This document shows, piece after piece, positions 1 through 9,734 of a stretch of 64,000 nucleotides of DNA; position 1 is the stretch's first letter, and every line of letters begins with the position of its first letter. Origin of the DNA: Kitasatospora viridis (lineage in GTDB: Bacteria; Actinomycetota; Actinomycetes; Streptomycetales; Streptomycetaceae); NCBI RefSeq assembly GCF_007829815.1, contig NZ_VIWT01000002.1, forward strand, positions 1 through 64,000, given 5' to 3'. The notes below the pieces were generated by a model, which worked only from the letters and a program-made list of their open reading frames with translations, searched no databases and had not been told where the DNA came from. A program made the position numbers and the translations under genes.

Positions 1-1
1 G

Positions 2-3000
2 GTCATCGTCGTCGACCAGGCCGAGGAACTGTTCACGATGGGCGCCGACGAGCAGGAGCGGCGGCGCTTCGTGACGGCGCTCGAAGCGCTCGGCCGGCCG
101 GGCGCCGACGGGCCGGCGGCGCTGGTCGTCTTCGGCGTGCGCGCGGACTTCTACCCGCAGTGCGCGCGGTACGCGTTGCTGCACGAGGCGCTGGAGCAGC
201 GTCAGGTCCTGGTCGAGGCGATGTCGCGGGAGGAGGTGCGCCAGGCTGTCCTGTTCCCGGCCCGGTCGGTCCGGCTGGACCTCGAACCGGGCCTGGTGGA
301 GCTGCTGTTGAGCGACCTCGGCGGGCCGGGCGCGGTGGGAGCGGCGGGCGGGCCGGACGGCTCCGAGGACGCCGAGGACGCCGAGCAGCCCGGCCGTCCT
401 ACCGCGTACGGCTACGAGCCGGGTCGCCTCCCCCTGCTCGCCCACGCGCTCGAAGCCGTCTGGCAGGCCAGGGCCGGGTCGACCATGACGGTCGCGGGCT
501 ACCTGGCCGCCGGCGGCATCCGCGGCGCGGTCGCCCACACGGCCGAGGACGTCTACCGCGCCCTGGACGCCGCGGAACGGCGCGCCGCCTGCTGGCTCTT
601 CCCCCGCCTGCTGCGGATCGCGGCCGGCGCGGCCGACACCCGCCGCGCTGTGCCGCGCGCCCGGCTGCTGGCCGAGGCGCCGGACCCCGAGGTCGCGGCG
701 ACCGTGCTGGCGCGCTTCACCGACCGGCGGCTGCTGGTGCAGCGGCGGGAGGTCGTCGAGATCACCCACGAGGCGCTGCTGGACGCCTGGCCCCGGTTGC
801 GCGGCTGGTTGGACGAACACCGGGCGGACCACCTGGCGCGCCAGCAGATCGAGGAGGCCGCGGCCGCCTGGGAACGCGCCGCGCACGACAACGGCCTGCT
901 CTACCGGGGCACCCGCCTGGAGGCGGCGCGGGAGCTGGAGACCCGGCTGGGCCCGGGGCAGCTCGGGCCGGGCGAGCGGCGCTTCCTGGCCGAGTCGCAC
1001 CGCCAGCGCCGGCGCGGTGCGGCGCTGCGCAGGGGAGCGGTCAGCCTACTGGCGGTGCTGGCCCTGATCGCCGGCGCCAGCGCGGTGATCGCCCGTCAGC
1101 AGAGCGACCAGGCCTCTGCGCAGCGCTGGGCCGCGGAGCAGCAGCGCCAGACGGCGGACCAGCAGCGCCAGGTCGCCGAGCAGCAGCGGCGGCTCGCGGT
1201 CGGCCGGGCGCTCCAGTCCGAGGCGGAGACCGCCCGGGCCGACGACCCGATGACCTCACTGCGGCTCAGTCTGGCGGCGCTGACGGTGGATCCGACCCCG
1301 CAGACCCAGGCCGGGTTGGTCACCACGCTCCAGCAGTCCCGGTTCGCGGGTGTCACCACGGTGGGCGGCAAGCTCCCCGACGGGGCCGTGCTGAGCCCGG
1401 ACGGCACCCTACTGGCGATGGGGACCGACGACGTCCGCGCCGGCACGCTCTCGCTCTGGGACACCTCCGCCGCCGGTGCCGGTGCGGCCCGCGAGCTCGC
1501 CACCCTGCCCGCCGCCGGCTCGCTGTCCTACCGTTCGGACGGCCTCTCCTTCAGCCCGGACGGCCGCCTGCTGGTCGCCGTCGAGGACGACGCGCAGGAT
1601 CCCCCGAACAGTGCCGTGGTCGCCTGGGATCTGTCCGAACGCGCCAGCCCCCGGCTGCTGTTCACCCTGACCGGGCTGACGGACGTGCGGGGAGCGGCCG
1701 TCAGCCCGGACGGCCGCACCTTGGCGGCGGTGGCCGGCGGGGCCCGGGGCACGCTGGCCCTGTGGGACGTCGGCTCGCCGTCGACTCCCCGTCAGCTGTC
1801 GGCACCGATCGGCGCGTTCGACTCGGACGTGGTGCTGTTCGGACCCGACGGCCGCACCCTGGTCACCGCTTCGGGCGTCACCACGGCGACGGATGACACC
1901 CTCGCGACCATCACCCACGCGACCGGCTGGACGCTGTGGGACGTCGGCGACCCGGGACACCCGAAGACGGTGTCCAGCGAGCGGGGGTTCGGCACCGCGC
2001 TGGCCTTCAGCCCGCACGCGCCGATCCTGGCCACGGGCTCCGACAGCACCCTCACCCTGTGGGACCTGAGCCGGCCCGGCACCCCCACCGCGCTGGCCGC
2101 CCTGGACGAGCAGGACCAGGTGGAGGCCGCCCGGTTCAGCCCGGACGGCAGGTCCCTGGTGACGGCGACGTTCGAGACGGCCAAGCCCGCGCTGCTCTGG
2201 GACGTCAGCGACCCCAGGCACCCCGGCCCGCCGGTGCAGTTGGGTGCCGACGCGACCTCGAACGGCGCCGTGGCGTTCTCCCCGGACGGTCGGCAGGCCG
2301 TGCTGGCGGGCAGCACGGGCACGGTCACCCGCTGGTCGTTGAACGCCGGCGCCGGTCCCGGCCCATCGGCGGCGCTGGTGCCCGCGCCGGTCGCGCCGAG
2401 AGCGGCGGTCTTCAGCCCCGACGGCCGCAGGCTCGTCATCGGCGGCTGGGGGCAGGTGTCCTGCTGGGACGTCTCGGACCCCGCCCATCCGCGCCGGCTG
2501 GCCCTGCTGCCCGGCTTCGCCGCCCCGGCCTCCGCCGACGCCGTTGCCTTCAACCACGACGGTTCACTGCTGGCGGTCGGGACCGGCACCGGGGACGAGG
2601 ACGCCCAGGGCCAGATCACCATCTGGAACATCAGTGACGCCGGTAACCCGCGACTGCTCAGCACGCTGACCCCGCCGACCGGAGTCGGAGCCGTGGCGTT
2701 CGACCCGGTCGGGACGACCCTGGTCGCCAGCGGTGGGGAGCTGATGACCGACAACGGCTGGGCCGCGCTGTGGAACACCGCCGACCCGGCCGCCCCTGCC
2801 GAACTCCGGATGATCAACGGCTTCGAGCTGAGCCGGAGTCCGGCCGTCTTCGCTCCCGACGGCAGCACGCTGGTCCTGCCCGACTCGCTGTGGAACGCCT
2901 CGACCCCGGCCTCCCCCGTCCGGCTGCCGCTTCCGCACTCGGGGCGGCTGGGCGCGGTCGACGGTTTCACGGAGGCCGCGTTCAGCTCCGACGGCACCCG

Positions 3001-3460
3001 GCTGGCGACCGAGCAGTTGGGGAACGTGGACCTGTGGGCTGCGGTCCGGAGTGCCCCGCCCCGGTACCTCGGCACGTTTCCGGCGGCCGGCGGGTCGGAC
3101 GCCGGGCTGTTCCCCTTCGACCTCCACCCCGCGGGCCGCCTGGTCGCCGTCGGGCACCAGGACGGCAGCGTGACCCTGGCGGACGTCGCGGATCCGACCG
3201 ACCCCGCCCCGGTGGCCACGCTGCCGGCGGCTACAGCGGAGATCGCGGACGTCCAATTCAGCCCGGACGGCACCTCGCTGCTCACCACCGCCCTCAACGA
3301 CACGGCCACGCTGTGGAGCCTGGGCGACCTGCCCGCGATCGTCACCGACCCTGTCGGCCGCGCCTGCCGCCTGATCGGCTCAGGCCTGACGCCCGATCAG
3401 TGGGCGCAGGACGTACCCGGCCTGACGTACCACCAGACCTGCCCCGCCCCGACCGGCTGA
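2..3460 (+). CDS. nSTAND1-type NTPase with C-terminal WD40 propeller (5' end outside window)
   Basis: The reading frame is open from the first bases, which encode a Walker B-like hydrophobic strand ending in DQAEELF, so the P-loop and N-terminus lie upstream. The NTPase helical domain follows, with motifs typical of novel STAND NTPase 1 (LPLLAHALEAVW, ITHEALLDAWPRL). Next come a transmembrane helix (SLLAVLALIAGASAV, near residue 335 counted from the first internal Met), a Gln/Arg-rich coiled coil, and about 700 residues of WD40-like repeats marked by recurring FSPDG and LWD. STAND proteins are signal-sensing switches, often in conflict or regulatory systems, with effectors at the N-terminus. 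That part is missing here, so the output domain is unknown. Family confident, role inferred. Confidence 0.88.
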   Translation, partial: VIVVDQAEELFTMGADEQERRRFVTALEALGRPGADGPAALVVFGVRADFYPQCARYALLHEALEQRQVLVEAMSREEVRQAVLFPARSVRLDLEPGLVELLLSDLGGPGAVGAAGGPDGSEDAEDAEQPGRPTAYGYEPGRLPLLAHALEAVWQARAGSTMTVAGYLAAGGIRGAVAHTAEDVYRALDAAERRAACWLFPRLLRIAAGAADTRRAVPRARLLAEAPDPEVAATVLARFTDRRLLVQRREVVEITHEALLDAWPRLRGWLDEHRADHLARQQIEEAAAAWERAAHDNGLLYRGTRLEAARELETRLGPGQLGPGERRFLAESHRQRRRGAALRRGAVSLLAVLALIAGASAVIARQQSDQASAQRWAAEQQRQTADQQRQVAEQQRRLAVGRALQSEAETARADDPMTSLRLSLAALTVDPTPQTQAGLVTTLQQSRFAGVTTVGGKLPDGAVLSPDGTLLAMGTDDVRAGTLSLWDTSAAGAGAARELATLPAAGSLSYRSDGLSFSPDGRLLVAVEDDAQDPPNSAVVAWDLSERASPRLLFTLTGLTDVRGAAVSPDGRTLAAVAGGARGTLALWDVGSPSTPRQLSAPIGAFDSDVVLFGPDGRTLVTASGVTTATDDTLATITHATGWTLWDVGDPGHPKTVSSERGFGTALAFSPHAPILATGSDSTLTLWDLSRPGTPTALAALDEQDQVEAARFSPDGRSLVTATFETAKPALLWDVSDPRHPGPPVQLGADATSNGAVAFSPDGRQAVLAGSTGTVTRWSLNAGAGPGPSAALVPAPVAPRAAVFSPDGRRLVIGGWGQVSCWDVSDPAHPRRLALLPGFAAPASADAVAFNHDGSLLAVGTGTGDEDAQGQITIWNISDAGNPRLLSTLTPPTGVGAVAFDPVGTTLVASGGELMTDNGWAALWNTADPAAPAELRMINGFELSRSPAVFAPDGSTLVLPDSLWNASTPASPVRLPLPHSGRLGAVDGFTEAAFSSDGTRLATEQLGNVDLWAAVRSAPPRYLGTFPAAGGSDAGLFPFDLHPAGRLVAVGHQDGSVTLADVADPTDPAPVATLPAATAEIADVQFSPDGTSLLTTALNDTATLWSLGDLPAIVTDPVGRACRLIGSGLTPDQWAQDVPGLTYHQTCPAPTG

Positions 3461-3516
3461 CCTGCGTCGCGGAAACCCCGGTGCGGCGATGAACCGTCGG
3501 CCCGTAGCATGCGGGG

Positions 3517-4440
3517 GTGGACCTTTCGAAGCTCGGCAGGCCGATCGGACCGATGACTCGCGTCCACGGCGGGTTCGCCAACCGGATGTACCGGCTCGAT
3601 ACCGACCAAGGGTCGTTCGCGGTGAAGGAGTTGAACCTCGCCGACCGCCGCTGGACCTATCGCGTCGCGGATGTGTTCAGGTTCGAGCGGGCGGCCTTCG
3701 CCGCCGGCATCCCGATGCCCGAGCCGATCTCGGCCGACGAGCACACGCTCGTCCACCGGTGGGTCGAGGGGGAGAAGCAGCCGGAGGAACCGGTCCCGGC
3801 GGCGTACGCCTTCGAGATCGGCGAGATCCTCGCGCGCCTCCACGCGCTCGACGTCGCCTGGCCCCACGCGTCGAACGAGGAACCGGCGGCACGGGACTGG
3901 CCCGAGCTCGCCGCGCGGGCGGCGGCGACCGGGCAGCCGTGGGCCGACGAACTCGCCTCGCACGTCGAGACGTTCCTCGCGATCGCCCGCTTCGTCGACA
4001 CCTGCGAACGGCCGGGCCCCGTCGTGCTGACCCACAGCGACGTCCAACCGTGGAACCTGCTCGTTCGCGAGGGCCGGCCGGTGCTGCTCGACTGGGAGCT
4101 CTCGGGCATGCTCGACCTGTCCGGCGAGCTCGGCTCGACCGCGCTGAGCCTCGCGAAGGGGCCGGGCTTCGACGACATCAGGCCCGCCGTCTTCCGCTCG
4201 GTCCTCGACGGCTACGTCTCGGGGGGCGGAACGCTGCCGCCGTCGGGCCCGAGCTGGTTCGCGTTCATGATCGGCGGCTGGCTGGGGCACACGAGGTGGA
4301 ACATCCTGCGCTGCCTCGCCGGCGTCGAGGCGAGCACCGGCCCGGAGCTCGCGCTGTCACAGGAGTCCGCGCTCAACGGCGTGCGCGGCCTCCCCGTCCT
4401 GTTCGCCCGGCTTCCGGAGCTTGAGGCGCTGCTCGTGTGA
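3517..4440 (+). CDS. Aminoglycoside phosphotransferase (APH/ChoK-like) family kinase
   Basis: A 307-residue small-molecule kinase of the APH fold. Visible are the ATP-binding lysines near residues 37-38 (FAVKEL), the catalytic loop HSDVQPWN (H173, D175, N180) and the metal-binding LDWE (D192). The substrate cannot be told from sequence. The family includes antibiotic, homoserine and choline kinases, and nothing nearby suggests a resistance cassette. The GTG start is preceded 6 nt upstream by a TAGCAT -10-like hexamer and has no good Shine-Dalgarno sequence, so a leaderless mRNA is likely. It converges on the next gene. Confidence 0.85.
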   Translation: MDLSKLGRPIGPMTRVHGGFANRMYRLDTDQGSFAVKELNLADRRWTYRVADVFRFERAAFAAGIPMPEPISADEHTLVHRWVEGEKQPEEPVPAAYAFEIGEILARLHALDVAWPHASNEEPAARDWPELAARAAATGQPWADELASHVETFLAIARFVDTCERPGPVVLTHSDVQPWNLLVREGRPVLLDWELSGMLDLSGELGSTALSLAKGPGFDDIRPAVFRSVLDGYVSGGGTLPPSGPSWFAFMIGGWLGHTRWNILRCLAGVEASTGPELALSQESALNGVRGLPVLFARLPELEALLV

Positions 4441-4459
4441 CAGTGCCCCCCGAGGAGGC

Positions 4460-5677
4460 TCAGTCCTGCCAGTAGAACAACAACTGTTCCACCGTCAGCG
4501 GCTCGCGGTGGCCGAAGCGGTAGACGCACAGGTCGGTGACGAGGATGTCGCCGGTCGCCTCGTCGATCCAGCGGAAGCCGGCGGCCTCCAGGGCGTGGCG
4601 GTACCGGGGGTCGGGGTCCGGGTCGATGGCGCTGGTGACGAAGCGTCCGAGGGTGCTGACCCGCACCTCGTACTCGTCGTCGTACTCCATCACGTGGTAG
4701 GTGCCGCCGCCCTGGTGGTTGTACTCGCCGCAGTAGGCGGGCGGCAGGTGGTCGAGGCCGGCGGCGGTCAGGGCGGCCGAGGCGCGGCGGAGCTGGTCGT
4801 CCTGGTCGGGCAGGGGCGGGGGCTCGGTGCACAGGGCCTCGACGCGCCAGCGGGGGTCGGTCCGGTCCTGGCACCTGGTCCCGTATTCGTGCACGATGGC
4901 GCCGCGCAGCTCGGCGTCCAGGCCGGGGACCTCGACCCGGGGGCGGCCCAGCCGGTCGTAGACGGCGCGGGTTTCGGCGCTCTCGCCGGTCAGCCGGTGC
5001 AGGGCGAGGGCGGTCCAGAGCGCCGCCTCGGTGGTCGGGGCCTGGGGGAGGTAGCGGCGCAGGCGGTCGGGGTCGGTCAGCAGCGACTGGGCGAGGCGGG
5101 CCACGGCGCGGTCGGGGTCGGCCAGGCCGTCGGTGACGTCCGCGCCGGCGCGGTGCCGCATCCGCAGCGCGAAGATCCGGTCCTCGGGGCGCGCGTCCCC
5201 GAGCTCGCCGAGGACCTCGTCGACGCCGTAGCGCGCGACCAGCGCCTCCAGGCCGGCCTGGCCGTACCGGCGCCGGTGGTCCCAGGGGGAGGCTGCGAGG
5301 GTGGCCAGCTCCCGGGTCGCCGAGCGGTCGCCGACCAGCCCGCGGGCCCTGAGGATCGGCTCGGGCATCCCGTACGGCTCGCTCGACGGGTCCACCTCCC
5401 GCAGCCAGGGCAGCAGTTCGGCCCGGTCGATGAGCAGGTCGAGCAGCGCCTCCCGGACGTTGGCGACATCGCCGCGGTCGCGGACCCGCGCGACCAGCTC
5501 GCCGACCCACTGCTCGGGCACCCGCCCGGCCAGCGCCCGCACGCACGGGCACCGGCGCCACCACTCGCGGGTCGGGTCGGCCGCGTACCGCGCGAGCAGG
5601 TCCGGATCGTAGGCGTTCAGCGCGGCCTGGTCGGCCCGGCCGGCCCGCGGGACGAGCTCTTCGATGGTCAACGTCAT
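4460..5677 (-). CDS. Hypothetical protein, helical repeat-like
   Basis: A 405-residue protein starting MTLTIEELVPRAG. I do not recognise a catalytic family. The body is rich in short Ala/Leu/Arg helices (LARLAQSLLTDPDRLRRYL, LATLAASPWDHRR) suggestive of HEAT-like repeats. The C-terminus is more strand-like and ends VEQLLFYWQD. The ATG at 5677 was chosen because further upstream the frame runs through a GGGCGGTCGG-type repeat with poor coding character. It is divergent from the next gene. Confidence 0.7.
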   Translation of the reverse strand: MTLTIEELVPRAGRADQAALNAYDPDLLARYAADPTREWWRRCPCVRALAGRVPEQWVGELVARVRDRGDVANVREALLDLLIDRAELLPWLREVDPSSEPYGMPEPILRARGLVGDRSATRELATLAASPWDHRRRYGQAGLEALVARYGVDEVLGELGDARPEDRIFALRMRHRAGADVTDGLADPDRAVARLAQSLLTDPDRLRRYLPQAPTTEAALWTALALHRLTGESAETRAVYDRLGRPRVEVPGLDAELRGAIVHEYGTRCQDRTDPRWRVEALCTEPPPLPDQDDQLRRASAALTAAGLDHLPPAYCGEYNHQGGGTYHVMEYDDEYEVRVSTLGRFVTSAIDPDPDPRYRHALEAAGFRWIDEATGDILVTDLCVYRFGHREPLTVEQLLFYWQD

Positions 5678-5696
5678 CGTGTTCCGGCTCCGTTGG

Positions 5697-5731
5697 GCAG
5701 TCGGGCAGTCGGGCGGTCGGGCGGTCGGGTC
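5697..5731. repeat. Short tandem repeat (about 8 bp units, GGGC[A/G]GTC)
   Basis: Four to five copies of an octamer GGGCAGTC/GGGCGGTC lie in the divergent intergenic region just upstream of the 4460-5677 gene. This is a simple slippage-type repeat at a promoter. No function is evident beyond possible spacing variation. Confidence 0.7.
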
Positions 5732-5807
5732 GTTGCGGGCTCGGGTCAGCGTAGTCGAGCCCCGGGGGTGCGTCGTCCGACTTTCCACGTGCTGCGACAA
5801 TTCGGAC

Positions 5808-6257
5808 ATGACCAACCAGGAGATCCATTTCGACTACCGGAGCCGGAGCGACTACGGCGTGCACGAAGTCATCCCGTGCATCGACGGGATACCGCTCACC
5901 GACCTGATCGACCGGTTCGAGACGGCCGCCCGGATGGATCCGGCCGGCGACGCCTACGGGGGCCTCATCCCGGAGTTCTACCGGTTCGGCCCGCTGGAGG
6001 AGCACTTCCACGGGCGGTCCACGGGTGGGACGGGACCGAAGACGCCCCTGCTCGGCTGCGAGTGCGGGGAGTGGGGGTGCTGGCCGCTGATGGTGGGCAT
6101 CACCGTGACGGACGAACAGGTGGTCTGGGACTCCTTCGAACAGCCCTACCGCAAGGCGCGCGACTACTCGGGGTTCGGCCCGTTCCGCTTCGACCGCCGT
6201 CAGTACGACGACGCCGTGCGGGTCCTGAGCGGGACGATCGGCCCCGACGAGGCCTGA
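5808..6257 (+). CDS. Hypothetical protein (149 aa)
   Basis: Starts MTNQEIHFDYRSRSDYG. It has a Cys-containing segment LLGCECGEWGCW near the middle, which could bind a metal or form disulfides, and a YRKARDYSGFGPFRF segment near the end. No family is recognised with certainty. The ATG is 6 nt after a GACAAT hexamer, a layout that fits a leaderless promoter. Divergent from the preceding gene and followed by the LCP gene 119 nt later. Confidence 0.75.
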   Translation: MTNQEIHFDYRSRSDYGVHEVIPCIDGIPLTDLIDRFETAARMDPAGDAYGGLIPEFYRFGPLEEHFHGRSTGGTGPKTPLLGCECGEWGCWPLMVGITVTDEQVVWDSFEQPYRKARDYSGFGPFRFDRRQYDDAVRVLSGTIGPDEA

Positions 6258-6376
6258 GCACACCTCCTGGCGGCCGCTGGGAGGACTCTCAGAAACAGTT
6301 GCTATGTTGCGCAACCGAGCAAGCCGTCAGTGCGCCGAACGGCGCCCGGAACACGTGGCAGAGCAGAGGAACCGTC

Positions 6377-7999
6377 GTGGCCGAGCCCACCTCCCACAGC
6401 CGAGGCCGAGCACAACGCCGCCGGCGCGCGGCGCCCGAGCGGCACCGCCCCTCCCCGGCGGCCCTGGCCGGGCGCGTCGTCTTCTGCGGGGTCGGGCTCA
6501 CCGCGCTCGCCACCAGCGGGGTCACCTGGTACACGTACCACGACCTGACCACTGGCCTGAACACCTCCAACGCCCTCGCCGGCGTGGAGAAGAGCGCACC
6601 GCCGCACCTGGACAACTCGGTGAACCTGCTGCTGATCGGCCTGGACAGCCGCAAGGACATGAACGGCAACGACCTGCCGCCGCAGTTCGTCGAGAACGAC
6701 CTGCAGGCGGGGGACAGCAGCAACGTCGGCGGCTACAACACCAACACCCTGATGGTGCTGCACATCCCGGCCGACGGCGGCAAGGTGACGGCGCTCTCCA
6801 TACCGCGCGACGACTACGTGCAGACCTACGGCGCCGACGGCAAGATGCACAAGATCAAGGAGGCCTACGGCATAGCCAAGGCCGCCGCCGAACCCAAGCT
6901 CCAGGCGCAGGGCCTGAAGGGCGCCCAGCTGGAGCAGCAGAGCCGGGACGCGGGGCGGGCGGCGACGCTGGCCACCGTGCAGAACTTCCTCGGCATCCCG
7001 ATCGACCACTTCGCCGAGGTCAACCTGCTCGGCTTCTACGACATCGCGCAGGCCGTCGGTCCGGTGCAGGTCTGCCTGAACCACGCCACCAGCGACCCGG
7101 CCGAGGCGGGCCAGGGCTCCGGCTTCAAGGGCGCGGCCGGGATCAACACCCTCGACGCCAGCCAGTCGCTCGCCTTCGTCCGGCAGCGCCACAACCTGCC
7201 GAACGGCGACCTCGACCGCACCCACCGCCAGCAGGCCTTCATCTCCTCCGTCGAGTACAAGCTCAAGAACGAGGGCCTGTTCGGCGACATCGGCAAGATG
7301 CAGTCGCTGTTCGACGTGGTGAAGAAGGACGTGGTGATCGACAACCAGCTGAACATCATCGACTTCGCCCAGCAGGCGACCAACCTCACCGGCGGCAACG
7401 TCGAGTTCAACACCCTGCCGATCACCGGCTTCGCCACCATGGGCGGCGAGGACGTGAACACCGTCGACCCCGCCCTGATCAAGCGGGAGGTCCAGCAGCT
7501 CTTCGGCCACGACCTGCCGCCGGCTCCGGCCGCCGCCAACTCCCCGGGCGCGGCGCCGAGTCCGGCCGCCCCCGCGCCGACTCCGGCCGCAGGCAGCCGG
7601 ACCGGCTCGGGCACGGTGGACGTGTACAACGCCTCGACGGTCACCGGTGCGGCCGCGGCCGAGTCCAAGGCCCTGACCGCGCTGGGGTACGCGGCCGGGC
7701 GGGTCGGCGAGGCCGGCACCCGGCCGAAGGCCACCACGGTCAGCTACGGCGCGGGCGCGAAGGAGGGCGCGCAGGGCGTCGCGGCGCGCTACGGCGTGGC
7801 CGCCGAGGCGTCCGCCGCGGTGCCGGCCGGGCACATCGTGGTCACCCTCGGCACCGACTACACCCCGCCCGGCGGCTCGGCGCCCGCCCCGGCCGCCCCG
7901 GCCGCGCCCGCGGCCGGCGGCAGCGCCTCGGACCCGGCCGCCGCACTGCCGATGCAGGGCCCGCCGGTCAAGATGGGCGGCATCCCCTGCGTCAACTGA
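6377..7999 (+). CDS. LytR-CpsA-Psr (LCP) family phosphotransferase with LytR_C domain
   Basis: A 540-residue membrane-anchored enzyme. LCP proteins transfer undecaprenyl-phosphate-linked glycopolymers to peptidoglycan outside the membrane. An Arg-rich cytosolic N-terminus is followed by one transmembrane helix (about residues 35-55) and then the LCP core: LLLIGLDSR, GYNTNTLMVLHI, LSIPRDDYV, and AFVRQRHNLPNGDLDRTHRQQ carrying the pyrophosphate-binding arginines. A Pro/Ala linker leads to a C-terminal LytR_C domain (GTVDVYNASTVTGAA onward) and another Pro/Ala tail. The GTG start follows AGAGGA at good spacing. A frame extension far upstream is not credible. A 12-bp stem terminator follows directly. 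Confidence 0.92.
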   Translation: MAEPTSHSRGRAQRRRRAAPERHRPSPAALAGRVVFCGVGLTALATSGVTWYTYHDLTTGLNTSNALAGVEKSAPPHLDNSVNLLLIGLDSRKDMNGNDLPPQFVENDLQAGDSSNVGGYNTNTLMVLHIPADGGKVTALSIPRDDYVQTYGADGKMHKIKEAYGIAKAAAEPKLQAQGLKGAQLEQQSRDAGRAATLATVQNFLGIPIDHFAEVNLLGFYDIAQAVGPVQVCLNHATSDPAEAGQGSGFKGAAGINTLDASQSLAFVRQRHNLPNGDLDRTHRQQAFISSVEYKLKNEGLFGDIGKMQSLFDVVKKDVVIDNQLNIIDFAQQATNLTGGNVEFNTLPITGFATMGGEDVNTVDPALIKREVQQLFGHDLPPAPAAANSPGAAPSPAAPAPTPAAGSRTGSGTVDVYNASTVTGAAAAESKALTALGYAAGRVGEAGTRPKATTVSYGAGAKEGAQGVAARYGVAAEASAAVPAGHIVVTLGTDYTPPGGSAPAPAAPAAPAAGGSASDPAAALPMQGPPVKMGGIPCVN

Positions 8000-8007
8000 A
8001 CCGCTGC

Positions 8008-8036
8008 CCCTGCCCTGACCGGGTGTCAGGGCAGGG
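8008..8036 (+). terminator. Rho-independent-type hairpin after the LCP gene
   Basis: Perfect 12-bp stem CCCTGCCCTGAC / GTCAGGGCAGGG with a 5-nt loop, 8 nt after the LCP stop codon. No U-tract, as is usual in streptomycetes. Confidence 0.8.
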
Positions 8037-8174
8037 TGTCAGAGCAGGGTGCGGTGGGAACGCCCTCCTCGGGAGTCCGCCGGGACAGGCCCGGAGGAGG
8101 AACGTGACCAGCGCCAGCCAGCCGGCCGACCAGCCACGATGGGCCGCCGCCGCCGAGCCGACCAGTGGGGACGC

Positions 8175-8762
8175 GTGACGGCCTCCCTGCTCGCCACCGC
8201 CGTGGTCGCCTTCCTCGGCACCACCGTCGACGACCTCATCGTGCTGGCCGCGCTGTTCCTGGCCCGCCGCACCAGCGGGAGCCCGCGCGCCGCCGTGATC
8301 GTCGCCGGCCAGTACGCCGGGTTCGCCGCCGTCCTCGGCGTCGCCCTGCTCGCCGCCACCGGCCTGCGGATCCTGCCCGACCACTGGGTCGGGCTCCTCG
8401 GCCTGGTCCCGATCGGCTTCGGCGTCCGCGGCCTGTGGCGCCTGCGCGACAGCGCTCCCGGCGCCCCACCGCAGTTGGCCACCACCGCACCCCGGATCGC
8501 CGTCCTGGTGTTCGCCAACGGCGCCGACAACATCAGCGTCTTCACCCCCCTGTTCCGCACCCTGCACATGACCGGCGCCCTGCTGGCCACCGCCCTGTTC
8601 CTGGCCCTGATCGGCCTCTGGTGCGCCGCGGGCGCCCTGCTGGGCGGCCACCGCGCGGTGGTCGCCACCCTCGGCCGGGTCGGCCACTGGCTGATACCGG
8701 CGGTGTTCATCGCGGTCGGCATCCTGATCCTGACCGCCGGCGGCAGCCTCATGGGTGCGTGA
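8175..8762 (+). CDS. CadD-family cadmium resistance transporter
   Basis: A 195-residue integral membrane protein with about five hydrophobic helices. The conserved acidic motif GTTVDDLIVLAALF is in helix 1 and the second motif FANGADNISVFTPLF is in the middle; both are typical of CadD-like cadmium/cation exporters. The GTG start is preceded by GGGGA. An upstream ATG at 8139 in the same frame would add an Arg-rich tail. It is transcribed in the same direction as the LCP gene but behind its terminator, so it is probably a separate unit. Confidence 0.85.
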   Translation: MTASLLATAVVAFLGTTVDDLIVLAALFLARRTSGSPRAAVIVAGQYAGFAAVLGVALLAATGLRILPDHWVGLLGLVPIGFGVRGLWRLRDSAPGAPPQLATTAPRIAVLVFANGADNISVFTPLFRTLHMTGALLATALFLALIGLWCAAGALLGGHRAVVATLGRVGHWLIPAVFIAVGILILTAGGSLMGA

Positions 8763-8930
8763 GCCGCCGTCCAGGGCCCGGACCCTCCTCCTGACGCCGT
8801 GTCAACTCCGTCACTCCGACGGGTGAACCTCCGGCCGATCCGGCCGGCGGCCAATCCGCCCCGGGGGTCACACCGAATCGACGGCGTGAGAGCTCGCAAC
8901 GATCGCGGGTTCACGACGGGACGGGACAAG

Positions 8931-9734
8931 ATGGCCACGGAGCACATCGACACCCGGCTGCTCGAAGAGCTGACCGAGCAGTCGCAGGACCTGAACAGCG
9001 ACGCCGTGCGCATCACGCGCAGCGCACTGACCGGCTTCGGGCAGGCGAACGAGCCGGGCCGGCGGCGCTGGTGGCAGCGCGGGTCGGTGCTGGCGGGTGC
9101 GGCGGGGGTCGCGGCGCTGGTCGGGGGTCGGGCGTTCGCCGATTCGGCCTCGCCGTCGGCGGCCACGGCCGACGACATCATGGCGCTGCAGACCGCCGCG
9201 TCGATCGAGAACCTGGCGGTGAGCGTCTACCAGACCGCCGCCGGGCTGTCGTTCATCAAGAACGGCAACGCGACGGTGGCCGCGTTCATCGCCAAGACGA
9301 CGGCGCAGCACCAGGCGCACGCGCAGGCGTTCAACGCGGCCGCGACCCAGGCCGGCGGGCAGGCGCAGAGCGGGCCCGACCCGAAGTACAAGGCGGTCGT
9401 CGACCAGGCGCTGCCCACCATCCAGGGCCCGGCGGACGTGGTGAAGCTGGCGATCACCCTGGAGGACGTGGCCGCGCAGACCTACACCAAGAACGTGTCC
9501 CTGGTCTCCAGCGCCGACCTGCGCAAGCTCTTCGCCTCGGTCGCGCCGGTCGAGGCGCAGCACCGCGCCACGCTGCTCGCCGTGCAGGCGCTGCTGGCCG
9601 GCAACGCCGCCGACCTGATCACCATCCCGGTGGACCCGGCCAAGCTGCCCGCCGCCGCCGGCAGCGTCGGCTTCCCCGACGCGTTCTACCCGACGACCAA
9701 CGCCTCCCCGATCAGCGAAGGAGCCGTCAAGTGA
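8931..9734 (+). CDS. Exported ferritin-like domain protein (first of a pair)
   Basis: A 267-residue protein with a cytosolic head, a twin-arginine-type signal (RRRWWQRGSVLAGAAG, residues 44-59) and a likely signal-peptidase site after AFA (residue 70). The mature part is a helical bundle with two repeats of the ferritin-like pattern: a Glu in ENLAVSVYQ, later HQAHAQAF, then EDVAAQTYTKN and EAQHRATLL. This suggests a metal-binding four-helix fold outside the membrane. Its stop overlaps the GTG of a paralogue, so the two are translationally coupled. The substrate is unknown; iron or oxidant handling is an inference. Confidence 0.85.
   Translation: MATEHIDTRLLEELTEQSQDLNSDAVRITRSALTGFGQANEPGRRRWWQRGSVLAGAAGVAALVGGRAFADSASPSAATADDIMALQTAASIENLAVSVYQTAAGLSFIKNGNATVAAFIAKTTAQHQAHAQAFNAAATQAGGQAQSGPDPKYKAVVDQALPTIQGPADVVKLAITLEDVAAQTYTKNVSLVSSADLRKLFASVAPVEAQHRATLLAVQALLAGNAADLITIPVDPAKLPAAAGSVGFPDAFYPTTNASPISEGAVK

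Noticed and set aside
1792..3345. Minus-strand frame opposite the WD40 region
   Set aside because: Regular WD40 repeats on the plus strand produce a repetitive antisense frame; no independent coding evidence.
4421..6376. Very long plus-strand reading frame running into the LCP gene
   Set aside because: It is antisense to a better coding gene at 4460-5677, crosses a second gene in another frame and has no domain content. The real LCP start is the GTG at 6377 with a ribosome-binding site.
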